From NCBI GenBank assembly GCA_021799355.1, contig JAJZAQ010000023.1, positions 1-43,255 of the forward strand: DNA of 43,255 nt. The letters are read 5' to 3'. Position numbers and translations under genes: made by a program. The notes beneath the pieces are model-generated. The model searched no databases. It was not told the DNA's origin and worked only from the letters and a program-made list of their open reading frames with translations. Below are positions 1 through 9,929 of this stretch, piece by piece; the stretch's first letter is position 1; each line of letters starts with the position of its first letter. The DNA comes from Pseudomonadota bacterium. GTDB lineage: Bacteria > Pseudomonadota > Gammaproteobacteria > Burkholderiales > Burkholderiaceae_C.

Positions 1-201
1 GGCATCGCCCCACAGGTACAGCGCAGCGTGACCCGGGGCGGCCAGCAGCGCGCGCAGCTCCTGCAGCGCCAGGGCATTCTCCGGCTGGCCGCCGGTCTCG
101 AAATTGGCCAGGGTCTGTTCCTCTTCCCAGTCCAGCGGCAGGATGTGCTGGCGCGCGGCCAGGCGGGCCGATGAAGCGCTCGGTGCCGTTGCCGTGGCCA
201 T
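1..201 (-). CDS. hda: DnaA regulatory inactivator Hda, N-terminal part (cut by window edge)
   Basis: Partial gene: 67 codons from the ATG at 201-199 to the window edge. The translation has the Hda/DnaA-family N-terminus, with a proline-leucine-aspartate segment (residues 22-24) and the phrase TLANFETGGQ, and it ends at YLWGDA, just before the Walker A loop expected in this family. Hda acts with the DNA-loaded sliding clamp to stimulate ATP hydrolysis by DnaA and so limits re-initiation; that role comes from family knowledge. It starts 3 bases after the perM stop on the same strand, so the two are probably co-transcribed. This perM-hda pairing opposite purM is common in betaproteobacteria and supports the call. 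The AAA+ core lies outside the window. Confidence 0.85.
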   Translation of the reverse strand, partial: MATATAPSASSARLAARQHILPLDWEEEQTLANFETGGQPENALALQELRALLAAPGHAALYLWGDA

Positions 202-204
202 GCG

Positions 205-1263
205 TCAGACGAACAGGGCGCTGCGCCGGTACCACGCGAGCGCGCGGCGGGCGACGACGAGCAGCACCGATCCGGCAGGCAGGGCGAGCAAAATGCCCCA
301 GAAGCCGAACAGGGTGCCGAACGCCAGCAGGATGAAAATCACCAGCAGCGGATGCAGCCCGATGCTTTCGCCGACGAATTTGGGCGTGACGTACATCGAT
401 TCGATCAACTGGCCGATGCCGTAGACCACGGCCACGGCGATCACACCGTACCAGCTGAGGAACTGCAGCACTCCGGCGAGCAGCGCCAGCAGCAGCCCCA
501 GGCCGAAGCCGACATACGGCACGAACACCGCCAGCCCGGTAAAAATGCCCACCGGCAGCGCCAGGTTGAACCCGGCGAGCAGCAGGCCGACGGAGTAGTA
601 GAACGCCAGGATGAGCATGACCAGCAGCTGTCCACGCAGATACTGGCCGAGGATGACGTCGCAGTCGTGGAAAAAACTCAGCACCGCCGCACGGTGCCTG
701 GGCGGCACCAGCCCGGCCAGGCGCTGCAGCGTCTGGCTCCAGTCGAGCAGCAAGTAAAACGCCACCACCGGGATGAGCACCAGGTTGCCCAGCAGCATCA
801 GCAGGCTGGCACCGCCGCTGCTGGCCGAGCGCAGCAGCATCGCCGCCCAGTCTTCGCCGTGCGCGGTGAGGTATTTGGACAGCGTCTGGCGCATGCTGGT
901 GACGTCGAACTGCAGGTGGATGTCAAACCGCGCCAGCAGCGGGGTTCCCCAGTCGGCAAGGGTCTGCAGCAGCAACGGGAATTTTTCCCGGATCAGCGGC
1001 AGCAACTCGGTGACGACCGGCACCAGCAGCAAAAACAGGCCGACGAACAGACCGATGGCCACGACCAGCGCCACCGCCGCGCCCAGTGGCCGCGGGATGT
1101 GCCAGCGCTTGAGACGCTCGACCAGCGGATGCAGTACGTACGCCAGCGTGATGCCCACCAGAAACGGCATGAGAATGCCGCCGAGCAGCCACATCAGCCA
1201 CAGCGCGGCCGCAGCGATGCCCAGCCAGATCAGGGCGTTCTTGGCGGCGGGGCTGAGCAGCAT
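205..1263 (-). CDS. AI-2E family transporter / PerM-like permease
   Basis: 352-residue polytopic membrane protein of the AI-2E transporter (PerM/YdiK/TqsA) family. It has two hydrophobic segments near the N-terminus, a soluble middle part with amphipathic helices (about residues 60-140) and a cluster of hydrophobic helices in the C-terminal half, including the family-typical run GIGQLIESMYVTPKFVGESI. Members export small molecules or ions; the substrate cannot be read from sequence. The ATG at 1263 is chosen; a TTG seven codons upstream (1284) is in frame but neither has a good ribosome binding site. It is followed 3 bases later by hda and is divergent from purM with about 200 bases between start codons. 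Confidence 0.85.
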   Translation of the reverse strand: MLLSPAAKNALIWLGIAAAALWLMWLLGGILMPFLVGITLAYVLHPLVERLKRWHIPRPLGAAVALVVAIGLFVGLFLLLVPVVTELLPLIREKFPLLLQTLADWGTPLLARFDIHLQFDVTSMRQTLSKYLTAHGEDWAAMLLRSASSGGASLLMLLGNLVLIPVVAFYLLLDWSQTLQRLAGLVPPRHRAAVLSFFHDCDVILGQYLRGQLLVMLILAFYYSVGLLLAGFNLALPVGIFTGLAVFVPYVGFGLGLLLALLAGVLQFLSWYGVIAVAVVYGIGQLIESMYVTPKFVGESIGLHPLLVIFILLAFGTLFGFWGILLALPAGSVLLVVARRALAWYRRSALFV

Positions 1264-1462
1264 GGAGGATGGTCGGGTCGGCAAGGCAGGGGGCGGGGAC
1301 GGCCGGCGCTGGCCGATCCCGCGCGGCTGTGCGGCGCAGGCACTCTAAAATCGCGTCAGACCGTCATTTTATGCAGTGGTGCCGTTTCGCTGCGGCCGCA
1401 CGGCGACCGACCCGCCTGCGGCTTGCGCCTTTGCGCCCTCACCCTCTTTTGCTCAGCCCATC

Positions 1463-2503
1463 ATGCACAACGACTCACTGACTTATCGCGACGCCGGCGT
1501 GGACATCGACGCCGGTGACGCGCTGGTCGACGCCATCAAACCTCTGGCGCGCCGCACCCTGCGCGACGGCGTGCTCGCCGGCATCGGCGGCTTCGGCGCG
1601 CTGTTCGAGGTGCCCAGGCGTTACAAGGAGCCGGTGCTGGTGTCGGGCACCGACGGCGTGGGCACCAAGCTCAAGCTGGCGTTCGCCTGGAACCGGCACG
1701 ACACCGTGGGCATCGACCTGGTGGCGATGAGCGTCAACGACGTGCTGGTGCAGGGCGCCGAGCCGCTGTTTTTTCTCGACTACTTCGCCTGCGGCAAGCT
1801 GGCCGTCGGCACTGCGGCGCAGGTGATCGGCGGCGTGGCCGCGGGCTGCGAGCAAGCCGGCTGCGCGCTGATCGGCGGCGAGACCGCGGAAATGCCCGGC
1901 ATGTACCCCGAGGGCGAGTACGACCTGGCCGGCTTTGCCGTCGGCGCGGTGGAAAAGGCAGCGATCGTCGATGGCCGCACCATCGCCGCCGGCGATGTGG
2001 TTATCGGCCTGGCGTCGAGTGGGGCGCACAGCAACGGCTATTCGCTGATCCGCAAAATCATCGAGCGCGAAGCCGGCAGGCTGCCCGCGACGCTCGACGG
2101 CAAACCGTTCCGCGACGCGGTGCTCGCGCCCACGCGCATCTACTGCAAGGCGGTGCTGTCGGCGCTGGCGCAGTTTGCGATCAAGGGCATGGCGCACATC
2201 ACCGGCGGCGGGCTGAGCGAAAACATTCCGCGCGTGCTGCCCGAGGCGGTGCAGTGCGTGCTCGACCCCGCCACCTGGGGACAGAGCGAGCTGTTCGCCT
2301 GGCTGCAGCGCGCCGGCGGCATCGAGGACGCGGAAATGCGCCGCACCTTCAACTGCGGCATCGGCTTTGTGCTCATCGTCGCCGAGGCGCAGGCCGACGC
2401 GGTGATCGCGCATCTGCGTGCGCAGGGCGAGGACGCGCGGCGCATCGGCCACATCGCACCGCGGCCGGCGCCCGACGCGCATCAGGTGGCGTACACCGCC
2501 TGA
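1463..2503 (+). CDS. purM: Phosphoribosylformylglycinamidine cyclo-ligase (AIR synthetase)
   Basis: 346 residues, the normal PurM length. It closes the imidazole ring, converting FGAM plus ATP to AIR in purine synthesis in the cytoplasm. Recognisable stretches: [15 protein letters not shown] at the N-terminus, the glycine-rich segment [27 protein letters not shown] (ATP/substrate region), [11 protein letters not shown] and the C-terminal [16 protein letters not shown]. The open frame extends 29 codons further upstream, but those residues are non-conserved; the ATG at 1463 gives the usual [13 protein letters not shown] start. It converges on amn with only 15 bases between stop codons. Confidence is high. 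Confidence 0.97.
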   Translation: MHNDSLTYRDAGVDIDAGDALVDAIKPLARRTLRDGVLAGIGGFGALFEVPRRYKEPVLVSGTDGVGTKLKLAFAWNRHDTVGIDLVAMSVNDVLVQGAEPLFFLDYFACGKLAVGTAAQVIGGVAAGCEQAGCALIGGETAEMPGMYPEGEYDLAGFAVGAVEKAAIVDGRTIAAGDVVIGLASSGAHSNGYSLIRKIIEREAGRLPATLDGKPFRDAVLAPTRIYCKAVLSALAQFAIKGMAHITGGGLSENIPRVLPEAVQCVLDPATWGQSELFAWLQRAGGIEDAEMRRTFNCGIGFVLIVAEAQADAVIAHLRAQGEDARRIGHIAPRPAPDAHQVAYTA

Positions 2504-2518
2504 ATCGGCTACTGACTG

Positions 2519-4033
2519 TTACTGGAACGCCACTTCGTCGAAGCTGCGCAGCTTGCGGCTGTGCAGCCGGCTGAGGCTTTGCTGCCGCAGCCGGGCGATG
2601 GCGCGCACGCCGATGCGCAAGTGCTGCTCCACCTGCTGGCGGTAGAAGCGGTCGGCCATTCCCGGCAGCTTGAGCTCGCCGTGCAGCGGTTTGTCGCTCA
2701 CACACAGCAGAGTGCCGTAGGGCACGCGGAAGCGGAAACCGTTGGCGGCGACGGTGGCGCTTTCCATGTCCAGGGCGATGGCCCGGCTCTGGCTGAAACG
2801 GCGGTCGGGGCCGGGGTAGGGCAACAGCTCCCAGTTGCGGTTGTCGGTGCTGGCGACCGTGCCGGTGCGCATCACGCGTTTGAGCTCGTAGCCGTGGAGC
2901 TGGGTGATGTCGGCCACCGCGCCTTCGAGCGCCTGCTGGACTTCGGCCAGCGGCGGAATCGGCACCCACAGCGGCAGTTCCTCGTCGAGCACGTGGTCTT
3001 CGCGCACATAGCCGTGCGCCAGCACATAGTCGCCCAAGCGCTGCGAGTTACGCAGCCCGGCGCAATGGCCGAGCATGATCCAGGCGTGCGGCCGCAGTAC
3101 GGCGATGTGGTCGGTGATGGTCTTGGCGTTGGCCGGACCGACGCCGATGTTCACCAGCGTGATGCCGCTGTTGTCGGGCATGACGAGGTGATACGCCGGC
3201 ATTTGCGGCAGGCGGGTGGAATGCTGCCCCCGGACCTGCGCCGCCGCACTGGCGGTGGCGCGCAGCGTGATCACGTTGCCCGGCTCGACGAACGCGGTGT
3301 ACGGCGGGTGCTCGTCCCCGTCTTGCGGCGGGCGGGCCATCAGCGTCTGCGCCAGGCGCACGAACTCGTCGACGTAGAACTGGTAGTTGGTGAACAGCAC
3401 GAAATTCTGGAAATGTTCGGGCGCGGTGCCGGTGTAGTGCTGCAGCCGGTGCAGCGAATAATCGATGCGCGGGGCGGTGAACAGCGCCAGCGGCAGCGCG
3501 CGTCCTTCGGCCACCTCGTGGGTGCCGTTGGCGATGCCGTCGTCCATCGCCGCCAGGTCGGGCAGGTCGAAGATGTCGCGCAATTGCTGCCGCTGCTCCA
3601 GGCTGAGCTGCGCCTCCACATGCGCCATGCCGCCCAGGCTGAAGTGCAGCGGGATCGGCTCATCGCCCACGCCGATTTCCAGCGCCACACCGTGGTTGGC
3701 CAGCAGCAGCTGGAACTGGGTGCGCAGGTAATCGGCAAACAGATCCGGGCGGGTCAGCGAGGTTTCATACACCCCGGGCGCGGCGACGAAGCCGTAGGCC
3801 AGGCGCGAGTCGGGCCGCTTGACGCTGTCGATGCGGATGCGCACCACCGGGTAGCAGGCGCGCACCCGCCCCGGCGGCAGGGTGCCGGCGGCGAATTCGG
3901 CCAGACGCTGGCGCAGGTAATCGATGGCGCGGGTGTACAGCGCCTGCACGTGATCGAGCGCGGCCTGGGCGTCGGTGAACACCGCGTCGGGCTGCGCAGG
4001 GGGGCAATGCACGGGATGTCGGTCAAACCGCAT
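2519..4033 (-). CDS. amn: AMP nucleosidase
   Basis: 504 residues, close to the E. coli enzyme. It hydrolyses AMP to adenine and ribose 5-phosphate and so adjusts the adenylate pool. The N-terminal half holds the Amn-specific regulatory domain (for example YPVVRIRIDSVKRPDSRLAYG). The C-terminal half is a nucleoside-phosphorylase-like catalytic domain with VNIGVGPANAKTITDH, AWIMLGHCAGLRNSQ and the ALDMESATVAANGFRFRVPYG segment whose Met-Glu-Ser contacts nucleoside in this fold. It is convergent with purM and divergent from lapA. Its position beside purM puts purine synthesis and AMP breakdown next to each other, though on opposite strands. Confidence 0.95.
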   Translation of the reverse strand: MRFDRHPVHCPPAQPDAVFTDAQAALDHVQALYTRAIDYLRQRLAEFAAGTLPPGRVRACYPVVRIRIDSVKRPDSRLAYGFVAAPGVYETSLTRPDLFADYLRTQFQLLLANHGVALEIGVGDEPIPLHFSLGGMAHVEAQLSLEQRQQLRDIFDLPDLAAMDDGIANGTHEVAEGRALPLALFTAPRIDYSLHRLQHYTGTAPEHFQNFVLFTNYQFYVDEFVRLAQTLMARPPQDGDEHPPYTAFVEPGNVITLRATASAAAQVRGQHSTRLPQMPAYHLVMPDNSGITLVNIGVGPANAKTITDHIAVLRPHAWIMLGHCAGLRNSQRLGDYVLAHGYVREDHVLDEELPLWVPIPPLAEVQQALEGAVADITQLHGYELKRVMRTGTVASTDNRNWELLPYPGPDRRFSQSRAIALDMESATVAANGFRFRVPYGTLLCVSDKPLHGELKLPGMADRFYRQQVEQHLRIGVRAIARLRQQSLSRLHSRKLRSFDEVAFQ

Positions 4034-4153
4034 GATGCGCTCTTTTGCAGGAGGTCAAACGACGATGCACGTCATTGTCCACTGCGCCGCTGGTGAGGGT
4101 CACGGGGCTGATCGAATATGCTTACCGCGTTGCCCGTCCCGATCCCCGTTTTC

Positions 4154-4465
4154 ATGCGCATTCTGAGCTGGTTTTTGCGGCTGGTGCTGTTTCTGCTGCT
4201 GTTCGGTCTGGCGCTGAACAACCTCGAACCGGTCACGCTGCACCTGCTGTTCGGCACCGAGTGGCGCACGCCCATGATCGTGCTGCTGCTGGTGGTATTC
4301 GCCCTGGGCGCGGTGCTCGGCGTGCTGGCGCTGATGCCGTCGTGGCTGCGGCACCGCCGGTTGGCGCGCCGCGGCACCGATACCCCACCGCCAGCGGGCG
4401 CGCCGACGGCGGCGCCGGCCGAATTCCCATCGCAGCCGATCGACAGGCCGATCGATGGAGTTTGA
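4154..4465 (+). CDS. lapA: LapA family (DUF1049) inner-membrane protein
   Basis: 103 residues from the ATG at 4154 (an in-frame ATG at 4118 would add 12 residues that do not look conserved). Two closely spaced membrane segments (about residues 3-22 and 38-60) bracket the family phrase LALNNLEPVTLHLLFG; a basic stretch and a Pro/Ala-rich cytoplasmic tail follow. LapA works with LapB in the inner membrane, where the pair adjusts LpxC turnover and thus LPS synthesis in Enterobacteria. The stop overlaps the lapB start by 11 bases, so the two are translationally coupled. It is the first gene of the run lapA-lapB-hldE1-hldD. Confidence 0.9.
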   Translation: MRILSWFLRLVLFLLLFGLALNNLEPVTLHLLFGTEWRTPMIVLLLVVFALGAVLGVLALMPSWLRHRRLARRGTDTPPPAGAPTAAPAEFPSQPIDRPIDGV

Positions 4466-5624
4466 CCTGTGGTGGCTGCTCGTTCTGCCCCTGATGTTCG
4501 CATTGGGGTGGATGGCCTCGCGCGTCGATCTGCGGCAGGTGCGCACCGAGCGTGCGTTGCGCCGCGATGCGCCGCAGGCGTATTACCGCGGGCTGAACCA
4601 TTTGCTCAACGAACAGCAAGACAAGGCCATCGACGCGTTCATCGAGACCATGACCGCCGATCCAGATACCGTCGATCTGCATTTCGCCCTGGGCAATCTG
4701 TTCCGCCGCCGCGGCGAGTACGAACGCGCCGTGCGTGTGCACCAGAACCTGCTGGCACGCGCCGACCTGCCACGGGACGCGCGCGAGCGCGCGCAGCTGG
4801 CGCTGGCGCAGGATTTTTTCAAAGCTGGCCTGCTCGACCGCGCCGAATCGGCCTACGAAGACCTGTTGCGCACCGACTACGCCACCCAGGCGCTGACCGC
4901 CTTGCTGCAAATCAGCGAGCGCACGCAGGACTGGCACAAGGCCATCGCCCGCGCCAGCGAGTTGCAGCAGCGGGCCACCGGAACGTATCAGCGGCAGATC
5001 GCGCAGTATTGGTGCGAGCTCGCCATCCAGCACCACGCTGCCGGCCGCGACGAACAGGCGCAGCGTGCGCTCGACAGCGCGCTGCAGGCTGCGCCGCAGA
5101 ACGTGCGCGCGCGGCTGCTGCGCGCGCAGTGGGCGCAGGCCCGCGGCGACCTGGCCGCGGCGCTGCAGACGCTGGAATCGATCGATCTGGTGCAGCCCGA
5201 GTTTGTCGCCCTCGCCGCGGTGCAGATCGCGCAACTGCGTCAGCAGCTCGGCCAGGTCGAGCAGGGGCTGGCATGGCTGCGGCAGCGGCTGGCGCAGACT
5301 CCGGCGATCGACGTGCTCGACGCCGTGCTGCTACTCGACCCCGACCCGCAGTCGCGCGCATACTGCGCGCAGCAGTACCTGCAGCAACACCGCAGCCTGC
5401 TCGCGCTCAAACGCGTGCTCGAACATCCCGCGCCGGGTCTGCCCGCTGCCGAGGCGACCGCGGCGATGCAGGCGGCGGTGGACAATGCCTTGCGCAGCCG
5501 GCAGCGCTACCGCTGCGCCGCCTGCGGCTTCGAAGCGCGACAATATTTCTGGCATTGTCCGGGCTGCCAGGGCTGGGAAACCTACCCGCCGCGCCGCCTG
5601 GAAGAACTCTCCCTCCTGTCATGA
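4455..5624 (+). CDS. lapB: Lipopolysaccharide assembly protein B (TPR protein with rubredoxin-like zinc finger)
   Basis: 389 residues, the usual LapB/YciM length. An N-terminal membrane anchor (about residues 6-22) is followed by the motif ASRVDLRQVRTER, then by TPR repeats, the clearest being AYYRGLNHLLNEQQDKAIDAF and VDLHFALGNLFRRRGEYERA. The C-terminus is a rubredoxin-type metal knuckle with C354-x2-C357 and a second C-P-G-C pair about 15 residues later. LapB couples LPS synthesis to LpxC degradation by FtsH; the zinc knuckle is needed for this in E. coli. It overlaps lapA upstream by 11 bases and hldE1 downstream by ATGA, so it lies in a tightly coupled operon. Confidence 0.96.
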   Translation: MEFDLWWLLVLPLMFALGWMASRVDLRQVRTERALRRDAPQAYYRGLNHLLNEQQDKAIDAFIETMTADPDTVDLHFALGNLFRRRGEYERAVRVHQNLLARADLPRDARERAQLALAQDFFKAGLLDRAESAYEDLLRTDYATQALTALLQISERTQDWHKAIARASELQQRATGTYQRQIAQYWCELAIQHHAAGRDEQAQRALDSALQAAPQNVRARLLRAQWAQARGDLAAALQTLESIDLVQPEFVALAAVQIAQLRQQLGQVEQGLAWLRQRLAQTPAIDVLDAVLLLDPDPQSRAYCAQQYLQQHRSLLALKRVLEHPAPGLPAAEATAAMQAAVDNALRSRQRYRCAACGFEARQYFWHCPGCQGWETYPPRRLEELSLLS

Positions 5625-6544
5625 ACGCAGAACAACTCGCCCAATCCCGCGTGCTCGTCGTCGGCGACGTCATGCTCGATCGCTATTGGTTCGGTGCAGT
5701 CGACCGCATCTCCCCTGAAGCCCCGGTGCCGGTGGTGCGGGTGCTGCGCGACGAAGACCGCGTCGGCGGCGCCGCCAACGTCGCCCTCAACGCCGCGATG
5801 CTGGGGGCGCAGACCACGCTGCTGTCGGTCGTCGGCGCCGACGAACCGGGGCGCAAGCTCGTCACCCTGCTGGTCGATACGCCCATCCGCAACGCCATGC
5901 GGCAGGACACCACGCTCAAGACCACGGTCAAGCTGCGCGTGGTGTCGCGCCAGCAGCAACTCATCCGCCTGGACTTCGAGCAAAAGCCCGACCACGAAGT
6001 GCTCGCGGCGATGCTCGAACGCTACGAGCAGGAACTCACCTTCCACGACGTGGTGCTGCTGTCGGATTACGGCAAGGGCGGGCTGGAGCACCTCGACCAG
6101 ATGATGAATCTGGCGCGGACCCACGGTAAAACCATCCTCATCGATCCCAAGGGGCGGGACTATTCGCGCTACGCGGGCGCTACCGTCATCACCCCCAACC
6201 GCGCCGAACTCGCGCAGGTGGTGGGCGAATGGGGCAGCGAAGACGAACTCACCGCCAAGGCGCAGGGATTGCGCAAGAAACTGGGCATCAAGGCGCTGCT
6301 GCTCACCCGCTCCGAAGAGGGCATGAGCCTGTACACCGAGCAGGGCGAGCTGCACATCCCGACCGAAGCGCGCGAGGTGTACGACGTGTCCGGGGCCGGC
6401 GATACCGTCATCGCCACCCTGGCGGTGGTGCTGGGCGCCGGCTGCGCACTCGAAGACGCCGTGCGCACCGCCAATCGCGCCGCGGGCATCGTCGTCGGCA
6501 AGCTCGGCACCGCCACCGTCACGCCGCAGGAGCTGTGGGCATGA
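5621..6544 (+). CDS. hldE1: D-glycero-beta-D-manno-heptose-7-phosphate kinase (RfaE domain I)
   Basis: 307-residue PfkB-family kinase corresponding to the N-terminal domain only of enterobacterial HldE. It phosphorylates heptose 7-phosphate at C1 in ADP-heptose synthesis. Visible: [12 protein letters not shown] near the N-terminus, the glycine motif at 49-50 within [17 protein letters not shown], and the catalytic PfkB signature [14 protein letters not shown] at about 253-266, with the base Asp and the anion-hole glycines. The adenylyltransferase half is not fused here and is not elsewhere in the window. The ATG at 5621 overlaps the lapB stop (ATGA); the long upstream open frame in the same phase is a shadow of lapB. 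Its stop overlaps hldD in the same way. Confidence 0.94.
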   Translation: MNAEQLAQSRVLVVGDVMLDRYWFGAVDRISPEAPVPVVRVLRDEDRVGGAANVALNAAMLGAQTTLLSVVGADEPGRKLVTLLVDTPIRNAMRQDTTLKTTVKLRVVSRQQQLIRLDFEQKPDHEVLAAMLERYEQELTFHDVVLLSDYGKGGLEHLDQMMNLARTHGKTILIDPKGRDYSRYAGATVITPNRAELAQVVGEWGSEDELTAKAQGLRKKLGIKALLLTRSEEGMSLYTEQGELHIPTEAREVYDVSGAGDTVIATLAVVLGAGCALEDAVRTANRAAGIVVGKLGTATVTPQELWA

Positions 6545-7533
6545 GAATCATCGTCACCGGTGCCGCAGGCTTCATCGGCAGCAATCTGGTCAAGGGGCTC
6601 AACGCCCGCGGCATCACCGACATCATCGCCGTGGACAACCTGACGCAGGGCGACAAGTTCCGCAATCTGGTCGACCTGCAGATCAGCGACTATCTCGACA
6701 AAACCGTGTTTTTCGAGCATTTCGCCCGCGGTCATTTCGGCAAAGTCGAGGCCGTGTTCCACCAGGGTGCGTGTTCCGACACCATGGAGCACGATGGCCG
6801 CTACATGCTCGACAACAATTACCGCACGAGCAAGACCCTGCTCGACGCCGCGCAGGCGCATGGCACGCGGCTGCTGTATGCATCGAGCGCGGCCACGTAT
6901 GGCGCCAGCAGCACGTTTCGCGAGCAGCCCGAGTTCGAGCGGCCGCTCAACGTCTATGGCTACTCCAAGCTGCTGTTCGACCAGGTGGTGCGCCGCGTGC
7001 TGCCGCAGGCGGCAACGCAGATCGCCGGCTTCCGCTACTTCAACGTCTACGGTCCGCGCGAGCAGCACAAAGGGCGCATGGCCTCGGTGGCGTTTCACCA
7101 TGTCAACCAGTACCGCACCCAGGGGCAGGTCAGGCTGTTTGGCGAGTACGGCGGCTACGCTCCCGGCATGCAGCAGCGCGACTTCGTCTGGATCGACGAC
7201 GTCGTCGCCGTCAACCTGTGGTTTTTCGACCATCCGGACAAAAGCGGCATTTTCAACCTCGGCACCGGGAGGGCACAGCCGTTCAACGACGTGGCGCAGA
7301 CGGTGGTCAACACCCTGCGAGAGCTCGCCGGCCGCCCGGCGCTGAGCCTGGCCGAGCTGGTTCAGGCCGGAGAAATCGCCTACATCCCGTTTCCCGAGGC
7401 GCTGGTGGGCAAATACCAGTGCCACACCCAGGCCGACCTCAGCCGGCTGCGTGCGGCGGGTTGTACCCACCATTTCGCCACGGTCGAGCAAGGCACGGCG
7501 GCGTATGTGCGCGCGCTGGCCGCGTCGGCGTAG
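6541..7533 (+). CDS. hldD: ADP-L-glycero-D-manno-heptose 6-epimerase
   Basis: 330-residue extended short-chain dehydrogenase/reductase. It epimerises ADP-D-glycero- to ADP-L-glycero-D-manno-heptose for the LPS inner core. The NADP-binding glycine motif is [10 protein letters not shown] (residues 6-15). The active-site Tyr139-x3-Lys143 is in [11 protein letters not shown], and the preceding SSAATYG supplies the catalytic Ser/Thr. [19 protein letters not shown] and [12 protein letters not shown] are typical of HldD. The ATG at 6541 overlaps the hldE1 stop by ATGA. It ends the lapA-lapB-hldE1-hldD run; the next gene is on the other strand, and the roughly 80-base gap shows no clear terminator. 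Confidence 0.97.
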   Translation: MRIIVTGAAGFIGSNLVKGLNARGITDIIAVDNLTQGDKFRNLVDLQISDYLDKTVFFEHFARGHFGKVEAVFHQGACSDTMEHDGRYMLDNNYRTSKTLLDAAQAHGTRLLYASSAATYGASSTFREQPEFERPLNVYGYSKLLFDQVVRRVLPQAATQIAGFRYFNVYGPREQHKGRMASVAFHHVNQYRTQGQVRLFGEYGGYAPGMQQRDFVWIDDVVAVNLWFFDHPDKSGIFNLGTGRAQPFNDVAQTVVNTLRELAGRPALSLAELVQAGEIAYIPFPEALVGKYQCHTQADLSRLRAAGCTHHFATVEQGTAAYVRALAASA

Positions 7534-7613
7534 CCGGCTGCTGAAAACCCCTGCGGTGAGCCATCGGCGGCGTTGCGCGGTGCTCGCTTCCTCGCCTGCC
7601 GGCCTGCGTGGCG

Positions 7614-8828
7614 TCAGCGCTGCGCCCGCGCCGCTTCGCGCCACATCACCGCCAGCAGTGCCATGCCCACGAGCATGACCGCGGCGGTCAGCAGCAAGGC
7701 CCCGTGATAGCTGCCGGTGCGCGCGGCGATGGAACCGGCCACGGCAGGCGCGACCATTTGCGACACGCCGTAGCTCAGCGTCAGCCGCGCCATCGCCTTG
7801 GCCGGGTTGTCGGGGAAATGGCGGCCGATGAGGGTCAGCGTCAGGCTGACGATGCCGACGAAGGTGCCGCCGTACAGCACCGCACTGAGCAGGTTGAGCA
7901 GCGCGCTGCTGCTGAGCGCAGGCAGCAGGATCGAGACGATCTGCAGCGCAAACGCCAGCAGCAGGGCAGCGATGTCGCCCGTGCGCCGCGCCACGCGGTC
8001 CCAGAGAAAGCTCGACGGCGCCGCGGCCAGACCGACGATCACCCAGATCCAGCCGCCGTGACCGGCCAGCAGGGGCAGCCTGTCGAGGATGGCGACGATG
8101 AACGTGGCGCTGACGACATAGCCAAACCCGGCGCAGAAATACATCGCCACCATCTGCAGCAGCCAGCGCCGCGCCGGAGCGGCGGCGGCCTGGCGGTTGC
8201 CACTGCCGGGCAGCGCGGCAGCGGCAGCCGGGCGCGGCATCCACGCCCATGCCGGAACGAAAAACAGCACCCCGAGCAGGCCCAGCCCCAGCCATTGCTG
8301 CGCCCAGCCGAGCCGGCCGTGCATCGCCGCCACCGCCAGACCGCAGACGACGATGCCCAGCCCCAGTCCGGTGAAATGCAGCCCCAGTTCCGCGCGCTGG
8401 CCATGGCGGATCAGCCAATTGAGCGCCAGCCCGGAGGCCAGCAGCAGCCCGGCCGTGCTCGACAGCCCGGAAACGAAGCGCAGCACCGCCCAGAGCACGA
8501 GGTTGTCGCTCAGCCCGAGCGCCGCCGTGGTCACCACGGCCAGCACCAGCCCGACACGGTAGAGGACGAATTTTTGCTGCAGACTGCCGGTGGCCGCGGC
8601 GATCATCGCGCCGCTGATGTAGCCAGCGTAATTGAACGTCGCCAGCCAGCCGGCGGCCACCGCCGACAGCCCGGCTTCGCGGTGCATCACCGGCAGCATC
8701 GGGGTATAGGCGAAGCGCGCCAGGCCGACGGTGAGGATGAGCGCGCACACTCCGGCCAGCAGCACGCGCAGACGCTGCGCCGGGGTGACGGCGGAGGCGG
8801 ATGGGGCGCAGGCGGGCGGCATGGGCAT
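7614..8828 (-). CDS. YbfB/YjiJ family MFS transporter
   Basis: 404-residue major facilitator with about twelve hydrophobic segments. The phrase TVGLARFAYTPMLPVMHREAGLS near the N-terminus and AGYISGAMIAA mark the YbfB/YjiJ subgroup. A charged loop near the middle (about residues 200-220) separates the two six-helix halves. The substrate is not known for this group. A second ATG two codons downstream (8822) is an equal start candidate; neither has a strong ribosome binding site. It lies 44 bases after guaC on the same strand, so co-transcription is possible, and it converges on hldD. Confidence 0.82.
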   Translation of the reverse strand: MPMPPACAPSASAVTPAQRLRVLLAGVCALILTVGLARFAYTPMLPVMHREAGLSAVAAGWLATFNYAGYISGAMIAAATGSLQQKFVLYRVGLVLAVVTTAALGLSDNLVLWAVLRFVSGLSSTAGLLLASGLALNWLIRHGQRAELGLHFTGLGLGIVVCGLAVAAMHGRLGWAQQWLGLGLLGVLFFVPAWAWMPRPAAAAALPGSGNRQAAAAPARRWLLQMVAMYFCAGFGYVVSATFIVAILDRLPLLAGHGGWIWVIVGLAAAPSSFLWDRVARRTGDIAALLLAFALQIVSILLPALSSSALLNLLSAVLYGGTFVGIVSLTLTLIGRHFPDNPAKAMARLTLSYGVSQMVAPAVAGSIAARTGSYHGALLLTAAVMLVGMALLAVMWREAARAQR

Positions 8829-8872
8829 ACAGGGCGACGCCGCGATGCTATGCGCGCAAGCCTGCGCCGGCC

Positions 8873-9850
8873 TTACATCAGCACATGTTCGCCGGCGTTG
8901 CTCTGGCCGAGGATGATGTAGTTGACCTTGCGGATGTCGGTCAGTTGCATGCCGCCGGCGTAGGAAATCGCGCTTTGCAGGTCTTCTTCCATTTCGCGCA
9001 GGGTGTCGGCGATCCGTCCCTTGATCGGTTCGAGGATGCGCTTGCCTTCGACGTTGCGCCGCTCGCCCTTGTTGAACTCGGAGGCGCTGCCGTAATACTC
9101 CTTGTACAGACGGCCGTCGACTTCGACGGTCAGCCCGGGGGATTCTTCATGCCCGGCGAGCAGCGCGCCAATCATCACCATACTGGCACCGAAGCGCACG
9201 CTTTTGGCGATGTCGCCATGCTCGCGGATGCCGCCGTCGGCGATGATGGGCTTGGTCGCCACGCGGGCGCACCACTTCAGCGCCGAGAGCTGCCAGCCGC
9301 CAGTGCCGAAGCCGGTTTTCATGCGGGTGATACACACCTTGCCCGGGCCGATGCCGACCTTGGTGGCGTCGGCCCCCCAGCCTTCGACGTCGATCACCGC
9401 CTCGGGCGTGCCGATGTTGCCGGCGATGACGAAGGCCTGCGGCAGCCTGTGCTTGATGTGCGCGATCATGCGCTGCACGCTGTCGGCGTGACCGTGGGCG
9501 ATGTCGATGGTGATGTAGTCCGCCCCGGTGCCTTCGGCGGCGAGCTGATCGACCACGGCCATGTCGTCGGCCTTGACGCCGAGCGACACCGACACGAACA
9601 GGTCGGCGTCGCGCATCTGCCGGGCGAACGCCGCCACGTCCACGTCGAAACGGTGCATGATGTAAAAGTAGCCGTTGGCCGCCAGCCAGCGGCACAGATG
9701 GGCATCGACCACGGTTTTCATGTTCGCCGGCACCACCGGCAGGCGAAACCGCCGCCCGCCGAACTCGGTCGACGGGTCGCACTGCCGGCGGCTGTCCACC
9801 CGGCACTTGCGCGGCAGCAGCAGGATGTTGTCGTAATCGAAAATGTCCAT
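8873..9850 (-). CDS. guaC: GMP reductase (GuaC2 type)
   Basis: 325 residues, matching the shorter GuaC2 group rather than the about 347-residue enterobacterial enzyme. It reduces GMP to IMP and ammonia with NADPH. The IMPDH/GMPR barrel is clear: [17 protein letters not shown] at the N-terminus, [11 protein letters not shown], the phosphate-binding and catalytic loop [14 protein letters not shown] with Cys173, then [21 protein letters not shown] and the flap-side [15 protein letters not shown]. The ATG at 9850 has a GGAGG 7 bases upstream; an in-frame extension of 32 codons is not conserved. It is divergent from uvrD across a region with a 9-base inverted repeat. Confidence 0.94.
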   Translation of the reverse strand: MDIFDYDNILLLPRKCRVDSRRQCDPSTEFGGRRFRLPVVPANMKTVVDAHLCRWLAANGYFYIMHRFDVDVAAFARQMRDADLFVSVSLGVKADDMAVVDQLAAEGTGADYITIDIAHGHADSVQRMIAHIKHRLPQAFVIAGNIGTPEAVIDVEGWGADATKVGIGPGKVCITRMKTGFGTGGWQLSALKWCARVATKPIIADGGIREHGDIAKSVRFGASMVMIGALLAGHEESPGLTVEVDGRLYKEYYGSASEFNKGERRNVEGKRILEPIKGRIADTLREMEEDLQSAISYAGGMQLTDIRKVNYIILGQSNAGEHVLM

Positions 9851-9929
9851 CAACGCCTCCAGGCGCGGCGCCGCGGTTGTGGCGCGCGCAAAAAACCGGG
9901 CGGCAACGGATGTCGCAGCCCGGTGGCCC

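Noticed and set aside
352-1518. A long plus-strand frame rich in Gln/His/Arg opposite perM
   Set aside because: It is antisense to a clear membrane protein; the composition mirrors hydrophobic codons read on the other strand.
2561-4096. A 511-codon plus-strand frame opposite amn
   Set aside because: It is the complement of a conserved full-length AMP nucleosidase and has no recognisable domain.
4469-6544. A 691-codon plus-strand frame that could be read as a fusion onto hldE1
   Set aside because: The first 384 codons are an Arg/Ala-rich shadow of lapB; hldE1 has a conserved start at 5621 with ATGA overlap.
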